Origin: a candidate division KSB1 bacterium
Lineage (GTDB): Bacteria > Zhuqueibacterota > Zhuqueibacteria > Residuimicrobiales > Krinioviventaceae
Direction: 5' to 3'
DNA: 55,449 nucleotides
NCBI GenBank assembly: GCA_034505495.1
Contig: JAPDQV010000023.1
Location: forward strand, 1-55,449
The translations under genes and the position numbers were made by a program. This document shows positions 17,814 to 26,761 of the stretch, piece by piece (position 1 is the stretch's first letter; each line of letters opens with the position of its first letter). The notes beneath the pieces are model-generated. The model was given only the letters and a program-made list of their open reading frames with translations, was not told the DNA's origin and ran no database searches.

Positions 17814-19625
17814 ATGCCGCAACCGATCAAAGCACTCATCATCGAGGATGATCTGCAGCAGGCGCGGGCCTTTGCTCTGCGGCTCGGCAAATACAATCCG
17901 CCGTTCGACGTCCGCACCGCCTACGACGCCCAATCGGCGTTCGATTTCCTCGAATCGCAACCCTTTGACGTTGTCACGCTCGACTATCATCTTCCGGGCG
18001 CCAGCGGTTTGGAGGTGCTGAAAAAAATCAAAAAGCAGCATCCCCATCTGCCGGTGGTGATGTTGACCGGCCAGGGCGACGAACAGGTGGCGGTGCAGGC
18101 GATGCGTTCCGGCGCCATCGATTATCTGACTAAAACACCGGAACAGCTCGACATGCTGCCGCGCGTTCTGCTGCGGGCGGTGCGCGAAAATCAACTGACG
18201 TTGTTATTGGAGCAGAGCCGAAGGCGTTATTATGATCTGTTCCACAACGCCGATATTGCGATTTTCGTCATCGATGCCCAGACGATGCAGATCGTGCAGG
18301 TCAATCAGCGTGCCAAAACGCTGCTGGGTCTGGAAGAAAGAGTGTTGCTGCAGAAAGCTTTTTTCAATATTGCTTCGCCTGATCAGCAGGCCATGCTGGA
18401 AAAAATGATCGAGCAGATCAACAAAACGGGACATGGACAGGCGCAAAACTTGACGTTGTTGGGGGCGGAACGACGCCCCATCCCGACGGACATCACCGGC
18501 GCCCTCGTTGAGTCGGGAGGCAGACGGCTCATCGAGATGTTCGTCACCGACATTAGTGAAAAGCTGCGCATTCAACGACAACTTCAGCTCAGTCAACAGC
18601 GGCTGCTGGCGTTGTTCAACGGCATAACCGATCTGATCTGCGTCATCAATAACGATTATCGCCTTCAGATGGCCAACAAGTACTATATGGAAGCGACCGG
18701 AACGGACCCGAGGTCTTTGATGCAAAGGAGTTGTCACGAAGTGCTTTTCGGCCGTTCCCATCCTTGCGAAAACTGTCCGGCCCCCAAGACTTTTCTCGAC
18801 GGCCGCTCCGAGTTTATCGAAATGCACCACAACGGCAGAGTCTATCACATCTCGACCTTTCCGATGCGCAATTTGGCGCAGCAAGTGGAATACGTGGTCG
18901 AATACGTCAAAGATGTGACCCAGCAGAAAGAAGTCGAACGGCAATTGATGAAGGCGGAAAAGATGGCGTCTCTGGGGCTGCTCTCTTCGGGGATTGCCCA
19001 CGAGCTGCGAAATCCGCTCAACGTCATCGAATCGGCGCGTTATGCTATCGAAACCGAACTCGGAGACCGTTTCCCCGAGATCACCAAAAAGCTGCAGACC
19101 ATCCGCAGCAATGTGCAGCGGGCGTCGGCCATCATCGAAAATCTGCTCCAATTTTCACGCCCGGCGGTTTCGCCGAAAGAAAAAGTCGAAGTCGTTGCGC
19201 TGCTGCACAGTGTACTCGGCTTATTAGCCGAGGAGATCAAAAGTCGGCGTATTCGCACGGCGGTTCAGGCGCCCGAACCTCTGCGGGTAATTGTGAATGT
19301 CGATTCGCTCAAGCAGGCGTTTTTGAATATCATCCTCAATGCCGTTCAGGCGATGCCGAACGGCGGCGATCTCATCATCCGCTGTCGGCGCACTGAAGCC
19401 GGTCAGGTGCAGATCGATTTCGAAGACACCGGCGTCGGCATTCCGAAAGAAAATATGAAGTACCTCTTCACGCCCTTTTTTTCCACAAAAAGCCCCCGCG
19501 AAGGTACGGGACTGGGGCTTTACCTCACCTACATGCTCCTCAAGCGGGAGGGTGGAGATATCCGCTGTCGCAGCGTCGAAGGCAAAGGGACGACATTCAG
19601 CCTGCTTCTGCCTGCCGCTCAATAA
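17814..19625 (+). CDS. hybrid histidine kinase: REC-PAS-PAS-HisKA-HATPase
   Basis: 603-residue cytosolic kinase with an N-terminal receiver domain (acidic pocket EDD 11-13, phospho-acceptor Asp57 in TLDYHLPG, Lys107). Two PAS domains follow (about 140-245 and 255-375). The second has a CHEV...HPCENCP cysteine cluster typical of PAS domains that bind a cofactor or sense redox. HisKA has His396 (GIAHELRNPLNVIE) and the ATPase has NIILNAVQAM, DTGVGIP and GTGLGLYLTY. Ribosome-binding site GGGGAA. No transmembrane helix, so the signal is intracellular or comes through the receiver. Closed by a bidirectional terminator. Confidence 0.92.
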   Translation: MPQPIKALIIEDDLQQARAFALRLGKYNPPFDVRTAYDAQSAFDFLESQPFDVVTLDYHLPGASGLEVLKKIKKQHPHLPVVMLTGQGDEQVAVQAMRSGAIDYLTKTPEQLDMLPRVLLRAVRENQLTLLLEQSRRRYYDLFHNADIAIFVIDAQTMQIVQVNQRAKTLLGLEERVLLQKAFFNIASPDQQAMLEKMIEQINKTGHGQAQNLTLLGAERRPIPTDITGALVESGGRRLIEMFVTDISEKLRIQRQLQLSQQRLLALFNGITDLICVINNDYRLQMANKYYMEATGTDPRSLMQRSCHEVLFGRSHPCENCPAPKTFLDGRSEFIEMHHNGRVYHISTFPMRNLAQQVEYVVEYVKDVTQQKEVERQLMKAEKMASLGLLSSGIAHELRNPLNVIESARYAIETELGDRFPEITKKLQTIRSNVQRASAIIENLLQFSRPAVSPKEKVEVVALLHSVLGLLAEEIKSRRIRTAVQAPEPLRVIVNVDSLKQAFLNIILNAVQAMPNGGDLIIRCRRTEAGQVQIDFEDTGVGIPKENMKYLFTPFFSTKSPREGTGLGLYLTYMLLKREGGDIRCRSVEGKGTTFSLLLPAAQ

Positions 19626-19657
19626 AAAAAGCGCCGGTCAATCAACCGGCGCTTTTT
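19624..19657. terminator. bidirectional intrinsic terminator
   Basis: Stem agcgccggt (19630-19638) / accggcgct (19645-19653), loop caatca, flanked by A7 on the left and T5 on the right. It serves both the plus-strand kinase gene and the minus-strand efflux operon, which meet here. Confidence 0.88.
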
Positions 19658-19670
19658 GAGATTACGCTTT

Positions 19671-22600
19671 TTAACCCGCTATCCGTGCCTGCCGCTTAGC
19701 CTGCTTTTTTTGTTTTCTTTTTGCCGAAGTGATTTCAACCACCGCATAAATGACCGGCACGACGAGCAATGTCAAAAGCGTGGAAACCGTCAGACCGCCC
19801 ATCACCGCACGGGCCATCGGCGCCCACTGTTCGCCGCTCTCTCCCAAGCCGAACGCCAACGGCGTCATGGCCAGGATCGTGGTGGCCGCAGTCATTAATA
19901 CCGGCCGCATACGGATTCTGCCCGCCTGAATGAGAGCCTCGAACAAATCTAACCCGCGATGCCGCAGCTGATTGGTATAGTCGACCAAAACAATGCCGTT
20001 ATTGACGACGATGCCGACCAACATCACGATTCCCACCAATGCCATGACGCTCAGAGGCGTGTTGGTAATCAGCAGAGCCAGCGCTACGCCGATAAAGGAC
20101 ATGGGGATGGTAAAGAGAATGATGAACGGATCAACCAGCGACTCGAACTGCGAGGCCATCACCATGTAGGTGAGGACAATGGCGACCAGCATGGCGATGC
20201 CCAAGTACATAAACGATTCCTGCATGTCTTCGGCTGAGCCGCCGATCTCGAAACGAAAGTCCGGCGGAACGGCGACGCCGGCAAGAACTTTTTTCACGTC
20301 GCGGGTAATGCTGCGCAGGTCGCGTCCCGAGATGTCGATGTTGACGCTCACAACCCGCTCTTGATCTTCACGCACGATGGTTTGCGGAGACTTGGTGTAC
20401 TCGATCGAAGCGACGGCGCGCAGCGGGATTTGGCGGCCCTGGGGCGTCATGATGAGCAGATTTTCCAGATCTTCTTTGGACTGCCGCGCTTCGGGAGCCA
20501 GCTGGACGCGGATGTCGAACTCGTCGCCGCCTTCGCGATAACGCGTGACAACCGAGCCTAGAATGCTGGTGCTGACCGTCTGTCCCACTTGCGCCGTACT
20601 CAGGCCGAGATCCGCTATACGGTCACGGTCAAGATTGATGACCAATTCCGGCCGCGCCTTCTCGATGCTCGTCTCGGCAAAGACTACGCCTCGTATTTTT
20701 TTCACACGTTCTAAAATGGTGTTGGCCATTGCTTCGGCCATGCTCAAGTCATGGCCGATGATCTTGACGGTTATATCCGCCGCGTTCCCCATCATGGCCT
20801 GCTGTCCTCGGTCGGAAAAATTGATTTTGGCATCGGGAATACGGGCAAAATCCTCGCGCAGGGAAGCTTTGATCTCATCCTCACTTCGTTTCCGTTTGCT
20901 GAGGCTGGGCAGACGAACGGTGATGTCGCCTTCGGCGGCAAAGCGCGAGGAAAAGAACGCCATGATGCCCTCTCCCTGCCCGAACGTGGATAATGTGCCG
21001 ACGGCCTCGGGCACTTTGGCGGCGAGAATGTCGTCGATCTGCTTCATGGTCCTTGACATTTCATCGAGACTGATGCCGGGTGTGCGGTCTACAGCGATGG
21101 AGATAAAGCCGTCGTCGCCTTCCGGCAAAAACTCGCCGCCGCGCACCACCAGCAGCACGACCGAAACGATAAACAGAGCGCCGGTCACGGTTAAGACAAG
21201 ACCGCGATGATGCAGCGCCCATTCCAACCGTTGCGTGTATCTCTCGCGCAACGAATCGATCCATTGCCCGATCATATCGCTCCATTTTTTCCACCGCCCT
21301 TCAGCCGCTTTCTCGGCCGTTAAAAAGCGGGAGGAAAGCATGGGAATCAGCGTCAAAGCGACGACGAGTGAAATAATCAGCGAGGAACAGATGGTAATGA
21401 CCATCTCCTTGAACAACTGTCCGGCAAGTCCAGGGACAAATAGAACCGGAACAAAGACGGCCAACGTCGTCAGAGTAGAGGCGGTAATAGCCATGGCCAC
21501 CTGGTTCGTTCCGTGGTTGGCAGCATCGACCGGACCGTCGCCCTCTTCGCGTAGGCGGAAGATGCTTTCCAATACAACGATGGAATTGTCGACCAGCATA
21601 CCGACGGCCAACGCCAGACCCGCCATCGAGATGATATTCAGCGTAAGTCCGGCTTGATCCATGACCGCAAAAGTGGCCATAATGGAAATGGGGATCGATA
21701 CGGCAACGATAAGCGAACTGCGTAGATTGCGGAGAAAGAACAGCAGCACGACAAAGGTGATGACGATGGCCTGCAGGGCCGTGTTGCCCAGATTGGACAT
21801 GGAGCGGCGAATAAACTCGGACATGTCCAGAAACGTTTCGATGTGCACACCTTTAGGCAGCTCGCTTTGAATTTTCGGCAACTCTTTCATGACTGCCTTA
21901 CAAGCTTGAACCGTGTTGGCGTCCGACTGCCGCTGCAGAAAGAGCATGACCGACGGCTTGCCGTTCGCCCAAGCTCTTTGCCGTTCTTCTTTGAATCCGT
22001 CAATGACGTCCGCAACATCCTTGATCCGAACACTTGCGCCGGCGGGCGACAGAATGCTCGTGTTCTCGATCTGTTCGATGCTGCGATATTCGCCGACGGT
22101 CTGAATGGTGAATTCCTGGCGGCCGTTTTCTATATAGCCGCTGGGGATTTGCAGATTGTTGATCTGCAGAGCCTGTACCACCTGCTGAATGGACAAGTTA
22201 TGAGCGCGCAGGCGCAAAGGATCGACCAGTACTTTGATTTCCCGCGCCATGCCGCCGGTCGTCATGGCGGAGGCCACCCCGGGAATGCGCTCCATGCGCG
22301 GTTCGATCTCGTGCTGGGCAATGCGGCGAAGCTCCGCCGGCCCGTGGACGTCGGAAGTGACCGAAAAATAGAGAATCGGCTGCATCGAGGGATCAAAGGC
22401 GAATACCATCGGCGAGGTCACGTCCGGCGGCAGCATGTCGCGTACAAAATCCAATTGATTGCGCACGTCGATTTCGGCTTGATTCATGTCGGTTCCCCAA
22501 TCGAACTCGAGCGTGATCAGCGACAGGCTCTGCGCCGATTGGGAATTGATGCGCTTGACGTTTTTCACCGTCGCCAACGTCTCTTCGATCGGTCGGGTCA

Positions 22601-22787
22601 CCACCGTTTCCATGTCGAATGGACCGACGCCGGTATACTGTGTGATCACCGCAATGACCGGAAATTCAAGCTTGGGATAGAGATCCAGCTTTAAGCGCAG
22701 CAGCGAAAAAAAGCCGAACCCCAGAATGATCAAAAAGACCATCGTCGAGGTGACGACTCTTCGGACGGCAATTTCGGTAATCTTCAT
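19671..22787 (-). CDS. RND efflux pump, inner-membrane permease
   Basis: 1038-residue AcrB/HAE-type exporter of drugs or other amphiphiles, last gene of a four-gene efflux operon. Start at the ATG at 22787, preceded by GAGGAG. The two homologous halves each have a first transmembrane helix and a large periplasmic porter loop. In TM4 the proton-relay pair reads LVDNSIVVLE, with Asp400 kept but the second Asp replaced by Asn401. In TM10 the AcrB lysine position reads VVNNGIVLVD, also Asn. This variant occurs in a broad RND subgroup. The gene begins one nt after the membrane-fusion gene stop. Confidence 0.93.
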   Translation of the reverse strand: MKITEIAVRRVVTSTMVFLIILGFGFFSLLRLKLDLYPKLEFPVIAVITQYTGVGPFDMETVVTRPIEETLATVKNVKRINSQSAQSLSLITLEFDWGTDMNQAEIDVRNQLDFVRDMLPPDVTSPMVFAFDPSMQPILYFSVTSDVHGPAELRRIAQHEIEPRMERIPGVASAMTTGGMAREIKVLVDPLRLRAHNLSIQQVVQALQINNLQIPSGYIENGRQEFTIQTVGEYRSIEQIENTSILSPAGASVRIKDVADVIDGFKEERQRAWANGKPSVMLFLQRQSDANTVQACKAVMKELPKIQSELPKGVHIETFLDMSEFIRRSMSNLGNTALQAIVITFVVLLFFLRNLRSSLIVAVSIPISIMATFAVMDQAGLTLNIISMAGLALAVGMLVDNSIVVLESIFRLREEGDGPVDAANHGTNQVAMAITASTLTTLAVFVPVLFVPGLAGQLFKEMVITICSSLIISLVVALTLIPMLSSRFLTAEKAAEGRWKKWSDMIGQWIDSLRERYTQRLEWALHHRGLVLTVTGALFIVSVVLLVVRGGEFLPEGDDGFISIAVDRTPGISLDEMSRTMKQIDDILAAKVPEAVGTLSTFGQGEGIMAFFSSRFAAEGDITVRLPSLSKRKRSEDEIKASLREDFARIPDAKINFSDRGQQAMMGNAADITVKIIGHDLSMAEAMANTILERVKKIRGVVFAETSIEKARPELVINLDRDRIADLGLSTAQVGQTVSTSILGSVVTRYREGGDEFDIRVQLAPEARQSKEDLENLLIMTPQGRQIPLRAVASIEYTKSPQTIVREDQERVVSVNIDISGRDLRSITRDVKKVLAGVAVPPDFRFEIGGSAEDMQESFMYLGIAMLVAIVLTYMVMASQFESLVDPFIILFTIPMSFIGVALALLITNTPLSVMALVGIVMLVGIVVNNGIVLVDYTNQLRHRGLDLFEALIQAGRIRMRPVLMTAATTILAMTPLAFGLGESGEQWAPMARAVMGGLTVSTLLTLLVVPVIYAVVEITSAKRKQKKQAKRQARIAG

Positions 22788-22788
22788 A

Positions 22789-23901
22789 TTACTTCTCCTC
22801 TTCGATGATCGCGACCGCTGTTCCGTCCCGAAGATTGTTCTGACCCTGAACAACGAGTTTTTCGCCGATGTTCAATCCGCTTTTCACGGCGATGGAAACG
22901 TGATTAACATAAGCGACATCGAGCTCCCGCTGCACGGCGCGGTCGTTTTCGACGACAAAGACATTGTACTTTTTCACCACCTCATCCTTGCCGGCAACGC
23001 GGGTAAGCGAAGTGTTTTCCACTGCGGCATAACGGGGTACGGTAATCACATTATCCAAAACGCCCGTCGTAACAACGACTTGGGCAAACATGCCCGGTTT
23101 GAGGAATCGGTCGCGGTTGTCTACAAGCACTTCGACAGAGGCCATGCGCGTCATGGGATCAAGGATCGGGCTGATTTTGTAGACTTGTCCCTCAAAGGTT
23201 CTGTTGCTTTCGCCTTTGATGCGCACGGTCGCCGGCTGGCCGATTTTGAGCAGCCGCAGATCGCTTTCCGTAACGTCAAAGACCACCTTGACCCGATCCA
23301 TCTGCACAATTTCCACCAGCGGCAGACTGGGCGCCGCCATGTCGCCGGCTTCGAGATAACGCTTGCCGATAATTCCGGTAATCGGCGCCGTGATGGTGGC
23401 ATCCTGAAGCGAAGCTCGCGCGCTCGCCAGACCGGCTTCTGCCTGCTCGACCTGCGCTTTGATCGCCTTGTACTGCGTTTCCAAAGCGTCGAACTGCTGT
23501 CGGCTGACGGCCCCTTCGTTGAACAGCCGTTTCATCCGCTCATATTCGACGTTGAGATTGGATTCCTGGGCGCGCAAAGCATTCAAGCCTGCTTCGGCCT
23601 GCCGTACCGCCTGTTCGATGGTCGTGGCCTGAATTTTGGCAATGGCCTGCCCCTTGGAAACATAGGCGCCTTCATCAACATAAAACGTCTCGATCCGGTC
23701 GGGAATCTTGGAAAAAACCTTTACCGACAACTCGGCCTGAATGTCGCCGTTGTAAACGATCGACTTTTCTACTTTACCCAGTTTGACTTCGGTGATCGTC
23801 ACCGGTACTTTGGCTTGCTCTTGAGTTGTTTTGGATTGTGTGCTGCAGCCGATCACCAATGTCATTACGATCAGCAAAAGCGTAACCGAAAAATATTTCA
23901 T
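22789..23901 (-). CDS. RND membrane-fusion lipoprotein
   Basis: 370-residue periplasmic adaptor (HlyD/AcrA family) linking the RND pump to the TolC-like channel. Start at ATG 23901 after AAAGGAG; the signal peptide ends in a lipobox LVIGC (Cys about residue 18), so it is lipid-anchored. It has a biotinyl-lipoyl-like half (DEGAYVSKGQAIAKIQ), an alpha-helical hairpin (about 80-160, EAGLNALRAQESNL and VEQAEAGLASARASL), the second lipoyl half (ITAPITGIIGKRYLEAGD), and beta-barrel and membrane-proximal domains. Confidence 0.93.
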   Translation of the reverse strand: MKYFSVTLLLIVMTLVIGCSTQSKTTQEQAKVPVTITEVKLGKVEKSIVYNGDIQAELSVKVFSKIPDRIETFYVDEGAYVSKGQAIAKIQATTIEQAVRQAEAGLNALRAQESNLNVEYERMKRLFNEGAVSRQQFDALETQYKAIKAQVEQAEAGLASARASLQDATITAPITGIIGKRYLEAGDMAAPSLPLVEIVQMDRVKVVFDVTESDLRLLKIGQPATVRIKGESNRTFEGQVYKISPILDPMTRMASVEVLVDNRDRFLKPGMFAQVVVTTGVLDNVITVPRYAAVENTSLTRVAGKDEVVKKYNVFVVENDRAVQRELDVAYVNHVSIAVKSGLNIGEKLVVQGQNNLRDGTAVAIIEEEK

Positions 23902-23930
23902 GTGTTGCTCCTTTATTTGCAAAGTCAGAT

Positions 23931-25304
23931 TCAAAGGATTTCCTTCAATCGGCCGGTTGCCAACCGCAGGGCGTACCGCGCCATCTGGTAATCATAGAGC
24001 GAAGAAAGATAGTTGAGACGAGCGCTCGTCAATCCCAACTGCGCCGTAAAGACGTCCAGCTGCGTATTGGCGCCCTCTTCGTACATCATGCCGGCCAGGC
24101 GAAAGGACTCTTCCGCCAGATGCACCGTCTCGTTTGCCGACGCATAGCGTTCCTTCGCTTCGATCAGCTTGTGGTAGGCGGCCTCCACCTCCGCGGCAAT
24201 GCCGTCCTCCGACTGCTTTTTTGTGTCCAAAACTACCCGGTAATCGATCTGCGCTTTTTGGTATTGGGCAATCGACTTGAAACCGGTAAACAGCGGCAGC
24301 TGCACCGCCACGGCGGAGGTAAAGCCTTTGCTAAAGTCCTTCTGCGCGAATTTCATGTCGTTGCGCATGGCCATATACGAGTAATCGGTTTGGAAAAAGA
24401 CCTTGGGGAGAAACGCGCTGCGCGCGGCTGTAATGCCTTTGTGCGCCATGTATTTCGACTGATCGAGCACCTTGATCTCGGGCCGAAACTGAAGCGCCAT
24501 GCGCTGATACTCTTCCAACGCTAAGCCGGTAAATTCATCCTCGGCAAAGGATAGATGTCCTTCCAGCCTAATCGGCGTTTCCATCGGCAGGGCCAGGGTC
24601 ATTTTGAGAAGGGTCATGACATTCTGCAGATTGTTGCGGGCCGAGATCGCCTCCGGTTTCAGGTTGGCCAGATTGACCTCGGCGCGCATGACGTCGAATC
24701 TGGACGCTGCGCCGGCCTCATACTTTTTGCGCACAATGTCCAGATTTTTTTGCGCCTCCTCCAACGCCTGCTTGCGGACATGCGCCACCTCCTGCGCCAG
24801 CAGGCAGCCGTAAAATGCGGCGGCCGTCTGGTAGCGCAGCGACTGCGCGGTTGCCTCGAGGCTCTGCTCCGCCGCTTCGGCAGCTGCGCGGCTGATCTGC
24901 ACGCCTGCCCAACCGGCGCCCCCTAAAAAGAGCGGCTGGGTCAGAGAAGCGCCGTAGACAAACGTATTTTCCAAGCCGAAGGAAATGCGCACATAATCCG
25001 GCATCATCGAAGCGCCGGGAAAATTTTCACCCAACATGAATTTGATAAAGTTGGGGATGGTCGTTTGCTGTATGGCCCAGGCATGCTGCAGACTGGCAGT
25101 GGCATTGACCTGCGGCAGGAGATTCGAGTAAGCCTCGACGACCGCCGCTTTCGCCTTGCGCACTTCTTTCAGCTTCATCTGATACGCGGGGTTATTGGCC
25201 ATTGCCAGCTCGACGCTCTTTTCGATCGTCAAAACCAGTTCCTCTTCTGCCGAAGCCATGCCGAAAAATCCGATGAGAACAATTGCCCAAACACTGTGTT
25301 TCAT
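23931..25304 (-). CDS. TolC-family outer-membrane efflux channel
   Basis: 457-residue outer-membrane factor with an N-terminal signal peptide (AIVLIGFFGMASA). Two outer-membrane efflux repeats are visible: the first from VELAMANNPAYQM through the QSLRYQTAAAFYG helix, the second from EYQRMALQFRPEIKVLDQSK to the tail GLTSARLNYLSSLYDYQMA. It forms the exit duct of the pump encoded just downstream. It sits 16 nt after the tetR gene. Confidence 0.92.
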   Translation of the reverse strand: MKHSVWAIVLIGFFGMASAEEELVLTIEKSVELAMANNPAYQMKLKEVRKAKAAVVEAYSNLLPQVNATASLQHAWAIQQTTIPNFIKFMLGENFPGASMMPDYVRISFGLENTFVYGASLTQPLFLGGAGWAGVQISRAAAEAAEQSLEATAQSLRYQTAAAFYGCLLAQEVAHVRKQALEEAQKNLDIVRKKYEAGAASRFDVMRAEVNLANLKPEAISARNNLQNVMTLLKMTLALPMETPIRLEGHLSFAEDEFTGLALEEYQRMALQFRPEIKVLDQSKYMAHKGITAARSAFLPKVFFQTDYSYMAMRNDMKFAQKDFSKGFTSAVAVQLPLFTGFKSIAQYQKAQIDYRVVLDTKKQSEDGIAAEVEAAYHKLIEAKERYASANETVHLAEESFRLAGMMYEEGANTQLDVFTAQLGLTSARLNYLSSLYDYQMARYALRLATGRLKEIL

Positions 25305-25320
25305 ACTTGCCTCAATTCAT

Positions 25321-25902
25321 CTATTCGTTCAATCCTTTGAATAACAAATCGATTATCTTGCCCGCCAAGGCGTCGTTGAGAATGACCTCCTTGGATACCA
25401 ACTGTTTGAGAACAAAATGGCGGATGACGCCCCCAAAGATTTCTGCCGCCAACTCCGGATCCACACCGGATCCGAACTCGCCGTTGCGAATGCCTTCGCC
25501 GATCATCTGCACCAACAGTTGCACACCGACCTTCTGTTTGTCCAAATCGCACAACAGGTTTCTATCCGCCGGTGCTGATGAAAGCAAGTTGAAAAAAAAT
25601 CTGACAAAATCAGGGTGCTTGATCGATTCGGCAAAAAACATTCTGGTTAACTCGACCAGCTTTTCTCTAACCGAAATCTCTTTCTCGGCTATTTCCCTAA
25701 TTTTGTCCTGAACATAGGCAAAACCGGCAGCGAGAAGCTCGCGATAAATTCCTTCCTTGCTGCCGAAATAGTAATAGATGGTCGGTTTCGAAACCTGCGA
25801 AAGCTCCGAAATCTCCCGCATGGAAACGCCGTCGAAGCCTTTTTCGGCAAAAAGATGCGCCGCTGCGGTAAAAATGGTCTCTTTGGTCTGTTTCTCGTCG
25901 AT
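25321..25902 (-). CDS. TetR-family repressor of the efflux operon, unusual start
   Basis: About 193 residues. The helix-turn-helix is intact (FAEKGFDGVSMREISELSQ, then KPTIYYYFGSKEGIY), followed by an all-helical ligand-binding domain. The problem is the start. The first in-frame ATG (25821) falls inside the HTH, yet the 27 codons before it encode a typical TetR helix 1 (DEKQTKETIFTAAAHLF). The frame is open back to a TAG just beyond, with no ATG, GTG or TTG. An ATC at 25902 sits 8 nt after GAGGG and fits as an AUC start; a sequencing error or frameshift is the alternative. A TetR operator lies immediately upstream. Confidence 0.75.
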   Translation of the reverse strand: MDEKQTKETIFTAAAHLFAEKGFDGVSMREISELSQVSKPTIYYYFGSKEGIYRELLAAGFAYVQDKIREIAEKEISVREKLVELTRMFFAESIKHPDFVRFFFNLLSSAPADRNLLCDLDKQKVGVQLLVQMIGEGIRNGEFGSGVDPELAAEIFGGVIRHFVLKQLVSKEVILNDALAGKIIDLLFKGLNE

Positions 25903-25923
25903 GGTACAATCCCTCGGTTGTTC

Positions 25924-25939
25924 TACCTACCGGTCGGTA
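25924..25939. promoter_or_regulatory. TetR-type operator
   Basis: TACCTACC/GGTCGGTA, a 16-bp palindrome with one mismatched pair. It closely resembles well-known TetR/AcrR-family operators built on GACCGGTCGGTA-like half-sites. It lies 22 nt upstream of the predicted tetR start at the head of the tetR-tolC-mfp-rnd operon, so autorepression is likely. Confidence 0.65.
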
Positions 25940-26026
25940 AATTCGAAACGCTTAGACGCCGACCTGCGGAAAAGGTTTCGTTCGGCAATGTAATTTTTTG
26001 TCAGAGAATGATCAGACCTTGAGCCC

Positions 26027-26761
26027 CTATCTGCGCAGGGCCGCCTTGGTAAAAAGATGTTCGGGAATGGCGGCGTTGTATTGTATCGATTCGATGATAA
26101 ATTCCGTTCCCTCTCCGCTCTGCAGTTCGTCCTTAAAGCGGGCTCTGACCGGCGTCCAGCGGCCGTCGAGCAGTTTGACCTCTTCGACTGTGGCGGTTTT
26201 AAGCAGGCGACCGCCTTTGGCAAAGCGCTGCTCCTTCAGAACCAGATACCTCTCTTTGTCGACCCATATTTTGCGGGAAGGATAGGCAATATCGGCCGTC
26301 TTGGCTTCGAGCTGCAGTATCCAGCATGGGCGATCGCCGATGCTCTCTTCTCCCAAAAGAACGGCATGGTAGAGGTTCGCCAGCTGCGGATCCTCCATCA
26401 TGTCTTCATACGAAAGATCCGATCCCATGACCGATTGCCGCAGCATATGTCCGGAAATTTTGATGATTCGATCAGTCTGCGGCGAAAAAGTCCACAGCTG
26501 ATCTTCCAACTTGAGCATTTTGGTGCCCGCTTCGCGCGGAGGGGCCAAATATTCGGTAAAGGCGCGGCGAGTGCCATCGATATAGGACTTGGCTTCGACG
26601 ATTCTTGTGCTGCGTCTGCCGTGGATGATCATTTTCGAGACGACGATTTTCGTTTCCGAGGTCATGACGGCGTCGACGCGGTGAAGTATTTCTTCGGCAG
26701 GCGGCTGCGCCTGCGCTGCTGCCGCAAGCATGCAAAGTGTGAAAATCCAAGAGCGGTTCAT
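26027..26761 (-). CDS. LolA-like periplasmic protein
   Basis: 244-residue secreted protein (signal peptide IFTLCMLAAAAQA) of the 'outer membrane lipoprotein-sorting protein' group. The diagnostic stretch is WTFSPQTDRIIKISGHMLRQ then SVMGSDLSYEDMMED, in which an incomplete beta-barrel would bind a lipid or lipoprotein acyl chain. It has DIAYPSRKIWVDKERYLVLK in the second half. It overlaps the upstream permease by 4 bp and is the last gene of a TetR/barrel/ABC operon. It is probably the periplasmic carrier of that system; the cargo is unknown. Confidence 0.85.
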   Translation of the reverse strand: MNRSWIFTLCMLAAAAQAQPPAEEILHRVDAVMTSETKIVVSKMIIHGRRSTRIVEAKSYIDGTRRAFTEYLAPPREAGTKMLKLEDQLWTFSPQTDRIIKISGHMLRQSVMGSDLSYEDMMEDPQLANLYHAVLLGEESIGDRPCWILQLEAKTADIAYPSRKIWVDKERYLVLKEQRFAKGGRLLKTATVEEVKLLDGRWTPVRARFKDELQSGEGTEFIIESIQYNAAIPEHLFTKAALRR

